Shown: positions 1-5,726, counted from the first letter of the stretch. The stretch is DNA of 14,620 bases from Roseovarius sp. (GCA_021767845.1 JAASSQ010000050.1:1-14620), one strand, 5' to 3'. The notes: a model not told the origin generated them from the sequence alone. Program-made: numbers and translations.

Positions 1-175
1 GACCGTTTCGGTCGAACGCCGCTTCACGCACCCTGTTCTGAAGAAGACCATTCGTAAGTCCAAGAAATACCGGGCTCACGATGAACAGAACGCTTTCAAG
101 GTCGGCGACTCCGTCCGCATCATCGAATGCGCGCCGAAATCGAAAACGAAACGCTGGGAGGTTATCGCGAACTAA
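1..175 (+). CDS. rpsQ: 30S ribosomal protein S17, 3' end only
   Basis: C-terminal 57 residues of ribosomal protein S17, a primary 16S rRNA-binding protein of the small subunit. The gene is cut by the left window edge. It reads in the frame beginning at position 2 and stops at TAA 173-175. Recognisable S17 features are TVSVERRFTHPVLKKTIRKS, then KKYRAHDEQNAFKVGDSVRI and the end KSKTKRWEVI. These match the OB-fold C-terminal half of the family, which is normally about 76-85 residues long. It is the first visible gene of the spc operon, with rplN following after a 63-bp spacer. The identification is secure. The start codon and N-terminus lie outside the window. Confidence 0.95.
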   Translation, partial: TVSVERRFTHPVLKKTIRKSKKYRAHDEQNAFKVGDSVRIIECAPKSKTKRWEVIAN

Positions 176-188
176 GCGGTAACATCCC

Positions 189-220
189 GGTTTGAGCGAA
201 ACCCTGGGGTCGTTACCCCA
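189..220 (+). promoter_or_regulatory. two small adjacent stem-loops in the rpsQ-rplN spacer
   Basis: The 63-bp spacer contains GGTTT (189-193) paired with AAACC (199-203). Directly after it, TGGGGT (205-210) pairs with ACCCCA (215-220) across the tetraloop CGTT. The rplN Shine-Dalgarno GGGAG (227-231) follows 6 nt later. No T-run follows, so these are not intrinsic terminators. They may be mRNA structure affecting processing or rplN translation. The function is unknown and they may have none. Confidence 0.4.
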
Positions 221-238
221 AAGGTCGGGAGAAACCAA

Positions 239-607
239 ATGATCCAGATGCAGACCAATCTGGATGTCGCTGACAACTCCGGCGCGCGCCGGGTGCAGTG
301 CATCAAGGTCCTGGGTGGCTCCAAGCGGAAATACGCGTCGGTGGGTGACATCATCGTCGTATCCGTGAAGGAGGCCATCCCGCGCGGTCGCGTGAAGAAA
401 GGCGACGTGCGCAAAGCCGTCGTCGTGCGCACCGCCAAGGAAGTCCGCCGCGAAGATGGCACCGCCATCCGCTTCGACCGCAACGCGGCCGTCATCCTGA
501 ACAACAACAATGAACCCGTCGGCACCCGGATCTTCGGGCCGGTGGTGCGCGAGCTGCGCGCCAAGAAGTTCATGAAAATCATCTCGCTCGCCCCGGAGGT
601 GCTGTAA
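239..607 (+). CDS. rplN: 50S ribosomal protein L14
   Basis: Ribosomal protein L14, a 122-residue beta-barrel protein that binds 23S rRNA and helps form intersubunit contacts. The length is exactly that usual for bacterial L14. The start MIQMQTNLDVADNSGARR, the segment KRKYASVGDIIVVSVKEA and the end EVL are all typical of the family. The start ATG 239 is preceded by GGGAG at 227-231 (7-nt spacing). The stop at 605-607 is 1 nt before the rplX start, so translation of the two genes is probably coupled. Nothing in the sequence is abnormal. Confidence 0.98.
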   Translation: MIQMQTNLDVADNSGARRVQCIKVLGGSKRKYASVGDIIVVSVKEAIPRGRVKKGDVRKAVVVRTAKEVRREDGTAIRFDRNAAVILNNNNEPVGTRIFGPVVRELRAKKFMKIISLAPEVL

Positions 608-608
608 G

Positions 609-920
609 ATGGCTGCCAAACTGAAAAAAGGCGACAAGGTTGTCGTCCTCGCCGGCAAGGACAAGGGCAAGGAAGGCACCATCCAGTCGGTCGATCCCAA
701 GGCCGGCAAGGCCGTGGTCGAGGGCATCAACATCGCCATCCGCCACACCCGTCAGAGCCAGACCAGCCAGGGCGGCCGCATCCCGCAACCGATGCCGATC
801 GACCTGAGCAACCTGGCTTATCTCGACAAGAACGGCAAACCCACCCGCGTCGGCTTCAAGATGGAAGGTGACAAGAAAGTGCGGTTCGCCAAGACCACGG
901 GGGACGTGATCGATGCTTGA
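609..920 (+). CDS. rplX: 50S ribosomal protein L24
   Basis: Ribosomal protein L24, an early 50S assembly protein with an N-terminal KOW fold. The 103-residue length is normal. KKGDKVVVLAGKDKGKEGTI at residues 6-25 is the KOW motif, and the remainder (GINIAIRHTR, FKMEGDKKVRFAKTTGDVID) fits the family. The Shine-Dalgarno GGAGG (595-599) lies within the end of rplN. The stop TGA 918-920 lies beyond the rplE start at 913, giving an 8-bp overlap with the next gene. This implies tight translational coupling between L24 and L5. Confidence 0.98.
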   Translation: MAAKLKKGDKVVVLAGKDKGKEGTIQSVDPKAGKAVVEGINIAIRHTRQSQTSQGGRIPQPMPIDLSNLAYLDKNGKPTRVGFKMEGDKKVRFAKTTGDVIDA

Positions 921-1476
921 TAGCGCCACCTACACCCCGCGCCTGCGCCAGCAGTTCCGCGACACGATCAAGCCCGCTCTGAAGGAAGAGTTCGGCTACA
1001 CCAACGACATGCAGATCCCGCGCCTGGACAAGATCGTCCTGAACATCGGCTGCGGTGCCGAGGCGGTCAAGGATTCCAAAAAGGCCAAGGCGGCCCAGGA
1101 AGACCTGACAATGATCGCCGGCCAGAAGGCGCTGGTGACCAAGGCGAAGAACTCGATCGCCGGGTTCCGCGTCCGCGAGGGCATGCCGCTCGGCGCCAAG
1201 GTCACCCTGCGCGGCGACCGCATGTACGATTTTCTCGATCGCCTGATCACGATCGCGATGCCCCGTATCCGCGACTTCCGCGGCATCTCGGGCAAGTCCT
1301 TCGACGGCCGTGGCAACTATGCCATGGGCATCAAGGAACACATCGTCTTCCCCGAGATCGAATACGACAAGGTCGACGAGGTCTGGGGCCTGGACATCAT
1401 CATCGCCACCACGGCGAAGACCGACGCAGAAGCCAAGGCGCTGTTGAAGCACTTCAACATGCCCTTCAACAGCTGA
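913..1476 (+). CDS. rplE: 50S ribosomal protein L5
   Basis: Ribosomal protein L5, which binds 5S rRNA and forms the central protuberance of the 50S subunit. The 187-residue length is typical for alphaproteobacteria. Diagnostic segments are IPRLDKIVLNIGCG near residues 36-49, the 5S-binding region GQKALVTKAKNSIAGFRVRE, and GRGNYAMGIKEHIVFPEI. The start ATG 913 overlaps the last 8 bp of rplX. The G-run at 899-903 serves as Shine-Dalgarno. In Escherichia coli, S8 represses this operon by binding mRNA around the rplX-rplE junction. That intergenic target is replaced here by an overlap. Confidence 0.98.
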   Translation: MLDSATYTPRLRQQFRDTIKPALKEEFGYTNDMQIPRLDKIVLNIGCGAEAVKDSKKAKAAQEDLTMIAGQKALVTKAKNSIAGFRVREGMPLGAKVTLRGDRMYDFLDRLITIAMPRIRDFRGISGKSFDGRGNYAMGIKEHIVFPEIEYDKVDEVWGLDIIIATTAKTDAEAKALLKHFNMPFNS

Positions 1477-1494
1477 TCGCGGGAGGATTGAGAA

Positions 1495-1800
1495 ATGGCT
1501 AAGAAAGCAATGGTCGAACGCGAGAAGAAGCGTCAGCGCCTGGTGAAGAAATACGCCGCCAAGCGGGCTGCTCTCAAGGAGATCATCAACGACGAAAGCA
1601 AGCCGATGGAAGAGCGTTTCCGCGCCTCCCTGAAGCTCGCGGAACTGCCGCGCAACAGCTCGGCAACCCGGCTGCACAACCGCTGCCAGCTCACGGGCCG
1701 TCCGCATGCTTACTATCGCAAACTCAAAGTGTCGCGGATCGCCCTGCGCGAACTTGGCTCGACAGGCCAGGCTCCCGGCATGGTGAAATCGAGCTGGTAA
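1495..1800 (+). CDS. rpsN: 30S ribosomal protein S14, zinc-independent long form
   Basis: Ribosomal protein S14 of the small-subunit head. At 101 residues it is the long C-minus form. It has only one cysteine (in LHNRCQLTGRPHAYYRKLKV) and no CxxC pairs, so it should not bind zinc, unlike the roughly 61-residue form. The N-terminal KKAMVEREKKRQRLVKKYAA and the C-terminal GMVKSSW are typical. The start ATG 1495 follows GGGAGG (1481-1486). The gap to rplE is 18 bp. The stop is TAA 1798-1800, and the rpsH Shine-Dalgarno follows at once. Confidence 0.98.
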   Translation: MAKKAMVEREKKRQRLVKKYAAKRAALKEIINDESKPMEERFRASLKLAELPRNSSATRLHNRCQLTGRPHAYYRKLKVSRIALRELGSTGQAPGMVKSSW

Positions 1801-1812
1801 GGAGGACGGAAA

Positions 1813-2205
1813 ATGAACGATCCTATCGGCGATATGCTCACCCGCATCCGCAACGCCGGAATGCGTGGCAAGTCCACCGTCACATGCCCGGCCTCCAAGC
1901 TGCGTGCCTGGGTGCTCGACGTGCTGGCTGACGAAGGCTACATCCGCGGCTACGAGAAGGTGACCGGCGCTGACGGTCACCCGGCCCTGGAAATCGGCCT
2001 CAAATACTACGAAGGCGCCCCCGCCATTCGCGAGATGAAGCGGGTCTCCAAGCCCGGTCGCCGCGTCTACATGGGCGTCAAGGACATTCCGCAGGTCCGC
2101 CAGGGCCTGGGCGTGTCGATTGTCTCCACCCCGCAGGGTGTGATGTCGGATGCAGCCGCGCGCGCCGCCAACGTGGGCGGCGAGGTGCTCTGCACCGTAT
2201 TCTAA
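1813..2205 (+). CDS. rpsH: 30S ribosomal protein S8
   Basis: Ribosomal protein S8, a primary binder of the 16S rRNA central domain. In enterobacteria it is also the translational repressor of the spc operon. The 130-residue length is normal. It begins MNDPIGDMLTRIRNAGMRGK, the conserved N-terminal domain. The C-terminal RNA-binding part GLGVSIVSTPQGVMSDAAAR, ending GGEVLCTVF, carries the family signature STPQGVM followed by small residues. The Shine-Dalgarno GGAGG (1801-1805) directly follows the rpsN stop. Whether S8 autoregulates here cannot be judged from the protein. Confidence 0.98.
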   Translation: MNDPIGDMLTRIRNAGMRGKSTVTCPASKLRAWVLDVLADEGYIRGYEKVTGADGHPALEIGLKYYEGAPAIREMKRVSKPGRRVYMGVKDIPQVRQGLGVSIVSTPQGVMSDAAARAANVGGEVLCTVF

Positions 2206-2216
2206 GGAGGTCGGAC

Positions 2217-2750
2217 ATGTCTCGTATCGGAAAACAACCCGTGGCTCTGCCCGATGGCGTCACCGCCACCCTCTCGGGGCAGACCATCGAGGTGAAGGGC
2301 CCGAAGGCCACCAAGACCTTCACCGCGACCGACGATGTCACCATCGCGGTCGAGGACGGCCAGATCACCGTCACCCCCCGCGGCGGCTCCAAGCGGGCCC
2401 GCCAGCAGTGGGGCATGACGCGCACCGTGATCGCCAACATGGTCCACGGCGCGAAAGAGCCCTTCAAGAAAGAGCTCGAGATCAACGGCGTCGGCTACCG
2501 GGCACAGATGCAGGGCAACACCCTGAAGCTGAACCTCGGCCTCAGCCATGATGTCGATTTCGAAGTGCCGGAAGGTGTGACCGTCACCGCGCCCAAGCCC
2601 ACCGAACTGGTGGTCGAAGGCTATGACAAGCAGCTCGTCGGACAGGTCGCGGCCAACATCCGTGACTGGCGCCGCCCCGAGCCCTACAAGGGCAAGGGCA
2701 TCCGCTACAAGGGCGAGTACATCTTCCAGAAGGAAGGCAAGAAGAAGTAA
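2217..2750 (+). CDS. rplF: 50S ribosomal protein L6
   Basis: Ribosomal protein L6, which sits near the factor-binding stalk base of the 50S subunit. The 177-residue length is standard. It has two L6-type domains: MSRIGKQPVALPDGV starts the first, and the second ends with the signature PEPYKGKGIRYKGEYIFQKE, followed by a lysine-rich tail. The start ATG 2217 has a nearly ideal Shine-Dalgarno, AAGGAGGT at 2204-2211, overlapping the rpsH stop region. The gap to rplR is 11 bp. Confidence 0.98.
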   Translation: MSRIGKQPVALPDGVTATLSGQTIEVKGPKATKTFTATDDVTIAVEDGQITVTPRGGSKRARQQWGMTRTVIANMVHGAKEPFKKELEINGVGYRAQMQGNTLKLNLGLSHDVDFEVPEGVTVTAPKPTELVVEGYDKQLVGQVAANIRDWRRPEPYKGKGIRYKGEYIFQKEGKKK

Positions 2751-2761
2751 GGACGCGACAG

Positions 2762-3121
2762 ATGGCAAACAGCAAGAGACAACTGTTCCAGAAACGCCGC
2801 CTGCGCGTTCGGAGCAAGCTTCGCAAGGTCAACGCCGGGCGTCCGCGCCTCAGCGTGCACCGCTCGAACAAGAACCTCAGCGTTCAGCTGATCGACGATG
2901 CGCAGGGCGTGACCCTTGCCGCGGCCTCGACCCTGGAAAAGGATCTGGGCTTCGTGGGCAAGAACACGCGCGAAGCGGCCGCCAAGCTCGGCGCCACCAT
3001 CGCCGAGCGCGCCAAGAAGGCGGGCATCACCGAGGCGCAGTTCGACCGTGGCGGGTTCCTCTTCCACGGCCGCATCAAGGCGCTGGCCGATGCTGCCCGC
3101 GAGGGCGGATTGAAAATCTGA
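2762..3121 (+). CDS. rplR: 50S ribosomal protein L18
   Basis: Ribosomal protein L18, which binds 5S rRNA together with L5. The 119-residue length is normal. It has a basic N-terminus (KRQLFQKRRLRVRSKLRKVN), then GRPRLSVHRSNKNLSVQLID. The conserved end is FDRGGFLFHGRIKALADAAR followed by EGGLKI. The start ATG 2762 follows AAGGA (2749-2753), which overlaps the rplF stop. After its TGA (3119-3121) comes the first long spacer of the operon, 124 bp, with a strong hairpin before rpsE. Confidence 0.97.
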   Translation: MANSKRQLFQKRRLRVRSKLRKVNAGRPRLSVHRSNKNLSVQLIDDAQGVTLAAASTLEKDLGFVGKNTREAAAKLGATIAERAKKAGITEAQFDRGGFLFHGRIKALADAAREGGLKI

Positions 3122-3126
3122 GTGCA

Positions 3127-3154
3127 GGCGCCCCGGGCCGCTGTCCGGGGCGCC
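3127..3154 (+). promoter_or_regulatory. 10-bp GC-rich hairpin in the rplR-rpsE spacer
   Basis: GGCGCCCCGG (3127-3136) and CCGGGGCGCC (3145-3154) form a perfect inverted repeat around an 8-nt loop, starting 6 nt after the rplR stop. It is followed by TCGATGATCC rather than a T-run, so it is not a classical intrinsic terminator. It could mark an RNA-processing or mRNA-stability site, or a partial terminator, in the middle of the operon. Confidence 0.55.
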
Positions 3155-3245
3155 TCGATGATCCGGGGGCGCGTCCGAGGGGCGCCGCTCACCAGGGTTG
3201 ACACACTGATTGGCGCCGCAGCGCGCCGCAAGGAAAGGATGCCAA

Positions 3246-3809
3246 ATGGCAAGAGATGACAACCGCCGCGGAGGTCGCGATCGCGACGAAGCGCCGGAAT
3301 TCGCCGATCGCCTTGTCGCGATCAACCGTGTTTCGAAAACCGTCAAGGGCGGTAAGCGTTTTGGCTTTGCGGCGCTCGTGGTCGTGGGCGACCAGAAGGG
3401 CCGCGTGGGCTTCGGCAAGGGCAAGGCCAAGGAGGTCCCCGAGGCCATCCGCAAGGCCACCGAGCAGGCCAAGCGCCAGATGATCCGCGTGCCGCTGCGC
3501 GAAGGCCGCACGCTGCACCATGACGGCTATGGCCGTCACGGCGCCGGAAAGGTCATCATGCGCACCGCACCGCAAGGTACCGGGATCATCGCCGGTGGTC
3601 CGATGCGTGCCGTGTTCGAGATGCTGGGCGTTCAGGACGTGGTCGCCAAGTCGGTCGGCTCGCAGAACCCCTACAACATGATCCGCGCCACGCTGAACGC
3701 GCTTCAGTTCCAGGCCAGCCCCCGCATGGTGGCGCAGCGCCGTGGCAAGAAGGTCGCCGACATCCTGAAAAAGGACGACGCGCCCGCCAAGGAAGCCGCG
3801 GAAGCGTAA
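3246..3809 (+). CDS. rpsE: 30S ribosomal protein S5
   Basis: Ribosomal protein S5, which contributes to decoding accuracy and the mRNA entry channel. I take ATG 3246 as the start, giving 187 residues. It is preceded by AAGGAAAGG about 5 nt upstream, and the protein begins MARDDNRRGG as in relatives. An upstream in-frame TTG at 3210 would add 12 unconserved residues. The double-stranded-RNA-binding-like domain covers about residues 20-85 (LVAINRVSKTVKGGKRFGFA, GFGKGKAKEVPEAIRKA). The C-terminal domain includes AGGPMRAVFEMLGVQDVVAK. The 12-bp gap to rpmD holds that gene's Shine-Dalgarno. Confidence 0.97.
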   Translation: MARDDNRRGGRDRDEAPEFADRLVAINRVSKTVKGGKRFGFAALVVVGDQKGRVGFGKGKAKEVPEAIRKATEQAKRQMIRVPLREGRTLHHDGYGRHGAGKVIMRTAPQGTGIIAGGPMRAVFEMLGVQDVVAKSVGSQNPYNMIRATLNALQFQASPRMVAQRRGKKVADILKKDDAPAKEAAEA

Positions 3810-3821
3810 GGAGACAAGAGA

Positions 3822-4010
3822 ATGGCCAAGACCATCGTTGTGAAACAGATCGGCTCGCCGATCCGCCGCCCGCAAAACCAGCGCCAGACGCTGATCGGGC
3901 TGGGCCTGAACAAGATGCACAAGACCCGCGAACTGGAAGACACCCCTTCGGTGCGCGGCATGATCAACAAGATCCCGCATCTGGTGGAAATCGTCGAAGA
4001 GCGCGGCTGA
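3822..4010 (+). CDS. rpmD: 50S ribosomal protein L30
   Basis: Ribosomal protein L30, a small 62-residue protein of the 50S subunit. Family features are KTIVVKQIGSPIRRPQNQRQ, TLIGLGLNKMHKTRELEDTP and the end MINKIPHLVEIVEE. The Shine-Dalgarno AAGGAG (3808-3813) overlaps the rpsE stop. In most bacteria rplO follows within a few bases. Here rpmD is instead followed by a terminator-like hairpin and a gene on the opposite strand, so rpmD ends the first half of a split spc operon. Confidence 0.97.
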   Translation: MAKTIVVKQIGSPIRRPQNQRQTLIGLGLNKMHKTRELEDTPSVRGMINKIPHLVEIVEERG

Positions 4011-4049
4011 CCCGCGCCTCGGGGATTGCCCCACCGCTGGACTTGAATG

Positions 4050-4081
4050 CGCCCCGGTCAGTCATGGCCGGGGCGATTTCT
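4050..4081 (+). terminator. probable terminator after rpmD
   Basis: CGCCCCGG (4050-4057) pairs perfectly with CCGGGGCG (4068-4075) around a 10-nt loop. It is followed by ATTTCTTG, a short imperfect T-rich tail. It lies 39 bp after the rpmD stop, where the operon is interrupted, so it is a reasonable intrinsic terminator for the rpsQ-rpmD transcript. The tail is weak and readthrough is possible. Confidence 0.6.
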
Positions 4082-4126
4082 TGTCCGCCGTTCACCCCGC
4101 CACGCTCGCGCGCCGCGTCGCAAGAC

Positions 4127-4173
4127 CCGTTTTCTTGAAAAGAAAACGGCCCGGAAACTTCAAAAGTTTCCGG
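4127..4173. repeat. twin tandem hairpins (two 10-bp stems, 3-nt loops)
   Basis: First hairpin: CCGTTTTCTT (4127-4136), loop GAA, AAGAAAACGG (4140-4149). Second hairpin: CCGGAAACTT (4151-4160), loop CAA, AAGTTTCCGG (4164-4173). One base separates them. Both stems are perfect, both are 10 bp, both arms begin CCG or CCGG, and both loops are 3 nt. The unit sits between the rpmD terminator and the 3' end of the minus-strand VWA gene. It could act as a bidirectional terminator, since on the minus strand the second hairpin is followed by a T-rich stretch. It could also be a copy of a dispersed palindromic element. Confidence 0.65.
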
Positions 4174-4268
4174 CCTTCGCCCCTGGGGCGTCACCAGAAA
4201 TCGGTTGGAGCGCTTGAAATTCACGTGCCACACGCCATTTCGGCGCCTGAAACAGGCCCACTGGGGGC

Positions 4269-5036
4269 TTATCCGGCCTCTTGCGGGGCGTCCCGCGTGC
4301 CCCCGGACAACGCACCACCCCCGCGCCGCCCCACCACCGTGCAGCCCAACACGACCTCCAGCGCCTCGGCCAGCTCAATCACCGTCTGCGTGTCCACGTA
4401 TAGCCCGCCCGTCCGGTCGGCGAGGCATTTGGCCACCACCGCGCCGCCCTCGTATGTTTCGGCCTCGGGGTTGTCCCAGGCGAAGGGGTCATAGGCCACG
4501 CGAAAGCCGATCACGTGCACCGTCAGGCCCGCCCCCTCGGCCGCCAGCCTTGTTCCAAGTGCGCAGGGCCGGCCGCCGCAGGTCTCGTTGCCATCCGTGA
4601 CCAGCACCACGATGCCGGGGGTCGTGCGATAATCCAGCGCCTCCGCCGCCGCTTCGACCGAGGCGGCCAGCGGCGTCAGCCCGCCGGGCGCCAGCCCGTC
4701 CACCGCGTCGATCACCGGCCCGGCCGCGTCCGCCACCGGGCCGAACCGCAAATCGATCCCCGCGCAGGCATTCGCGCCGCCGGGTCCATAGACCAGCAAT
4801 CCCACCCGGCGCACCGGCGCGATGCGCGGCATCGCGCGGGCCAGCGCCGCGCGCGCCTCCTCGATCCGGGTGGGGGCCGTCGGGTCGAACCCGACCTCGG
4901 CCATCGAGGACGAGCCGTCGAAAACCAGCATCGCATCGCGCGCACAGCCCGTCACGGCACCCGCCGGCTGCGCCAGCGCGGCGCTTAGCGCAAGGGCCGC
5001 GCAAAGGCGGGGCAAGGGCAGGGGGCAAAGGCTCAT
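4269..5036 (-). CDS. exported von Willebrand factor A domain protein interrupting the spc operon
   Basis: A 255-residue VWA-domain protein encoded against the ribosomal genes. I chose ATG 5034-5036 because it is followed by a signal-peptide-like segment (LCAALALSAALAQPAGA, residues 11-27). A longer frame upstream has no such features. The metal-ion-dependent adhesion site is complete: DGSSS at residues 40-44, Thr121 in GGLTPLA, and Asp148 in LVTDGNETC. The mature part has six cysteines (31, 91, 153, 158, 204, 232), an even number compatible with disulfides in the periplasm. VTGC at 28-31 also fits a loose lipobox, so a lipoprotein is possible. The Shine-Dalgarno is poor (CTCGGA), suggesting modest expression. 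The partner and function are unknown. VWA domains generally bind proteins through a divalent metal. It has no functional link to ribosomes that I can see. Confidence 0.85.
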   Translation of the reverse strand: MSLCPLPLPRLCAALALSAALAQPAGAVTGCARDAMLVFDGSSSMAEVGFDPTAPTRIEEARAALARAMPRIAPVRRVGLLVYGPGGANACAGIDLRFGPVADAAGPVIDAVDGLAPGGLTPLAASVEAAAEALDYRTTPGIVVLVTDGNETCGGRPCALGTRLAAEGAGLTVHVIGFRVAYDPFAWDNPEAETYEGGAVVAKCLADRTGGLYVDTQTVIELAEALEVVLGCTVVGRRGGGALSGGTRDAPQEAG

Positions 5037-5050
5037 GAGGTCCGAGGATA

Positions 5051-5092
5051 GCCCGGTCCCGCCCGATTCCAAACGCCCCTGCGGGACCGGGC
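5051..5092. promoter_or_regulatory. 12-bp perfect inverted repeat between the VWA gene and the rplO promoter
   Basis: GCCCGGTCCCGC (5051-5062) and GCGGGACCGGGC (5081-5092) are exact reverse complements with an 18-nt spacer. The left arm ends 14 bp upstream of the VWA start codon. The right arm ends 1 bp before the -35 box proposed for rplO. It may be an operator shared by the divergent genes, or a hairpin in the VWA 5' untranslated region. It may also simply insulate the two transcripts. Confidence 0.55.
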
Positions 5093-5093
5093 C

Positions 5094-5122
5094 TTGCACG
5101 CGCGCGTCATCCCGTCTATACG
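5094..5122 (+). promoter_or_regulatory. sigma70-type promoter for rplO-secY-adk
   Basis: TTGCAC (5094-5099), a 17-bp spacer and TATACG (5117-5122) match the housekeeping promoter pattern well. It points at rplO, about 100 bp upstream of that start codon. Because the spc operon is interrupted just before, rplO, secY and adk need such a promoter. Transcription would start near 5129, giving a leader of about 95 nt. Confidence 0.7.
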
Positions 5123-5129
5123 CCGCCGG

Positions 5130-5146
5130 GTGGCGGTCCGCGCCAC
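5130..5146 (+). promoter_or_regulatory. small hairpin at the 5' end of the rplO leader
   Basis: GTGGCG (5130-5135) pairs with CGCCAC (5141-5146) around GTCCG. It would lie at the very 5' end of the transcript started from the promoter at 5094-5122, a position typical of 5' stabilising stem-loops. This is inferred from structure alone. Confidence 0.35.
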
Positions 5147-5222
5147 GACTCACAAAACCAAGACATGCCGTGGTTGGCCCCATCACGCTTCGGGGGTCAC
5201 ATCCGGCTTCAGGAGAAGCGAC

Positions 5223-5696
5223 ATGAAACTTCACGAACTGCGCGACAATCCCGGCGCGACCACCTCCAAGAAACGCGTGGGCCGCGGCCCCGGCTCGGGC
5301 AAGGGCAAGACCGCCGGCCGTGGTATCAAGGGTCAGAAATCCCGTTCGGGCGTGGCCATCAAGGGCTTCGAGGGCGGCCAGATGCCGATCTACCAGCGCC
5401 TGCCCAAGCGCGGCTTCAACAAGCCCAACCGCAAGAGCTACGCGATCGTCAACCTCGGGATGATCCAGAAATTCATCGACGCCAAGAAGCTCGACGCCGG
5501 TCAGCCGATCACCGAAGAGGCGCTGATCCAGGCGGGCCTGGTGCGCCGCCGCCTCGATGGCGTGCGCGTCCTGGCCAAGGGCGAGCTGACCGCCAAGGTC
5601 ACGCTGGACGTGTCCGGCGCGTCGAAATCGGCCATCGAGGCCGTCGAAAAGGCGGGGGGCGCGCTGAACGTCACAACCGCGCAGGCGGCCGAATAA
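5223..5696 (+). CDS. rplO: 50S ribosomal protein L15
   Basis: Ribosomal protein L15, a late 50S assembly protein. ATG 5223 gives 157 residues and is preceded by AGGAG at 5211-5215. The protein starts MKLHELRDNPGATTSKKRVG, exactly as L15 should. The glycine-rich, basic N-terminal extension (GRGPGSGKGKTAGRGIKGQK, then SRSG) reaches into the 23S rRNA core. The globular C-terminal part includes RLPKRGFNKPNRKSYAIVNL. It is now the first gene of the rplO-secY-adk unit, downstream of its own promoter. A 113-bp spacer separates it from secY. Confidence 0.97.
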   Translation: MKLHELRDNPGATTSKKRVGRGPGSGKGKTAGRGIKGQKSRSGVAIKGFEGGQMPIYQRLPKRGFNKPNRKSYAIVNLGMIQKFIDAKKLDAGQPITEEALIQAGLVRRRLDGVRVLAKGELTAKVTLDVSGASKSAIEAVEKAGGALNVTTAQAAE

Positions 5697-5702
5697 GAGG
5701 TT

Positions 5703-5726
5703 GTGAGCGGTGTCCGCGCCGCTTAC
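5703..5726 (+). promoter_or_regulatory. stem-loop directly after rplO
   Basis: GTGAGCGG (5703-5710) pairs with CCGCTTAC (5719-5726) with one G-U pair and an 8-nt loop, starting 6 nt after the rplO stop. A smaller repeat, GTTTTC (5740-5745) with GAAAAC (5748-5753), follows. There is no T-run directly behind the first stem. This could be an attenuator or processing site between rplO and secY. Confidence 0.4.

Noticed and set aside
856..1980. A 374-codon minus-strand frame across rplX, rplE, rpsN and rpsH
   Set aside because: Antisense to four well-recognised ribosomal protein genes, with no family resemblance.
3198..3226. TTGACA in the rplR-rpsE spacer as a possible promoter for rpsE
   Set aside because: The -35 is perfect, but the expected -10 position reads GCGCGC, and no alternative TA-rich hexamer lies at a usable distance.
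4178..4190. CGCCCC-T-GGGGCG palindrome beside the twin hairpins as a third hairpin
   Set aside because: The single-base centre cannot form a full RNA loop, and the sequence is simple G/C runs that arise often in this genome.
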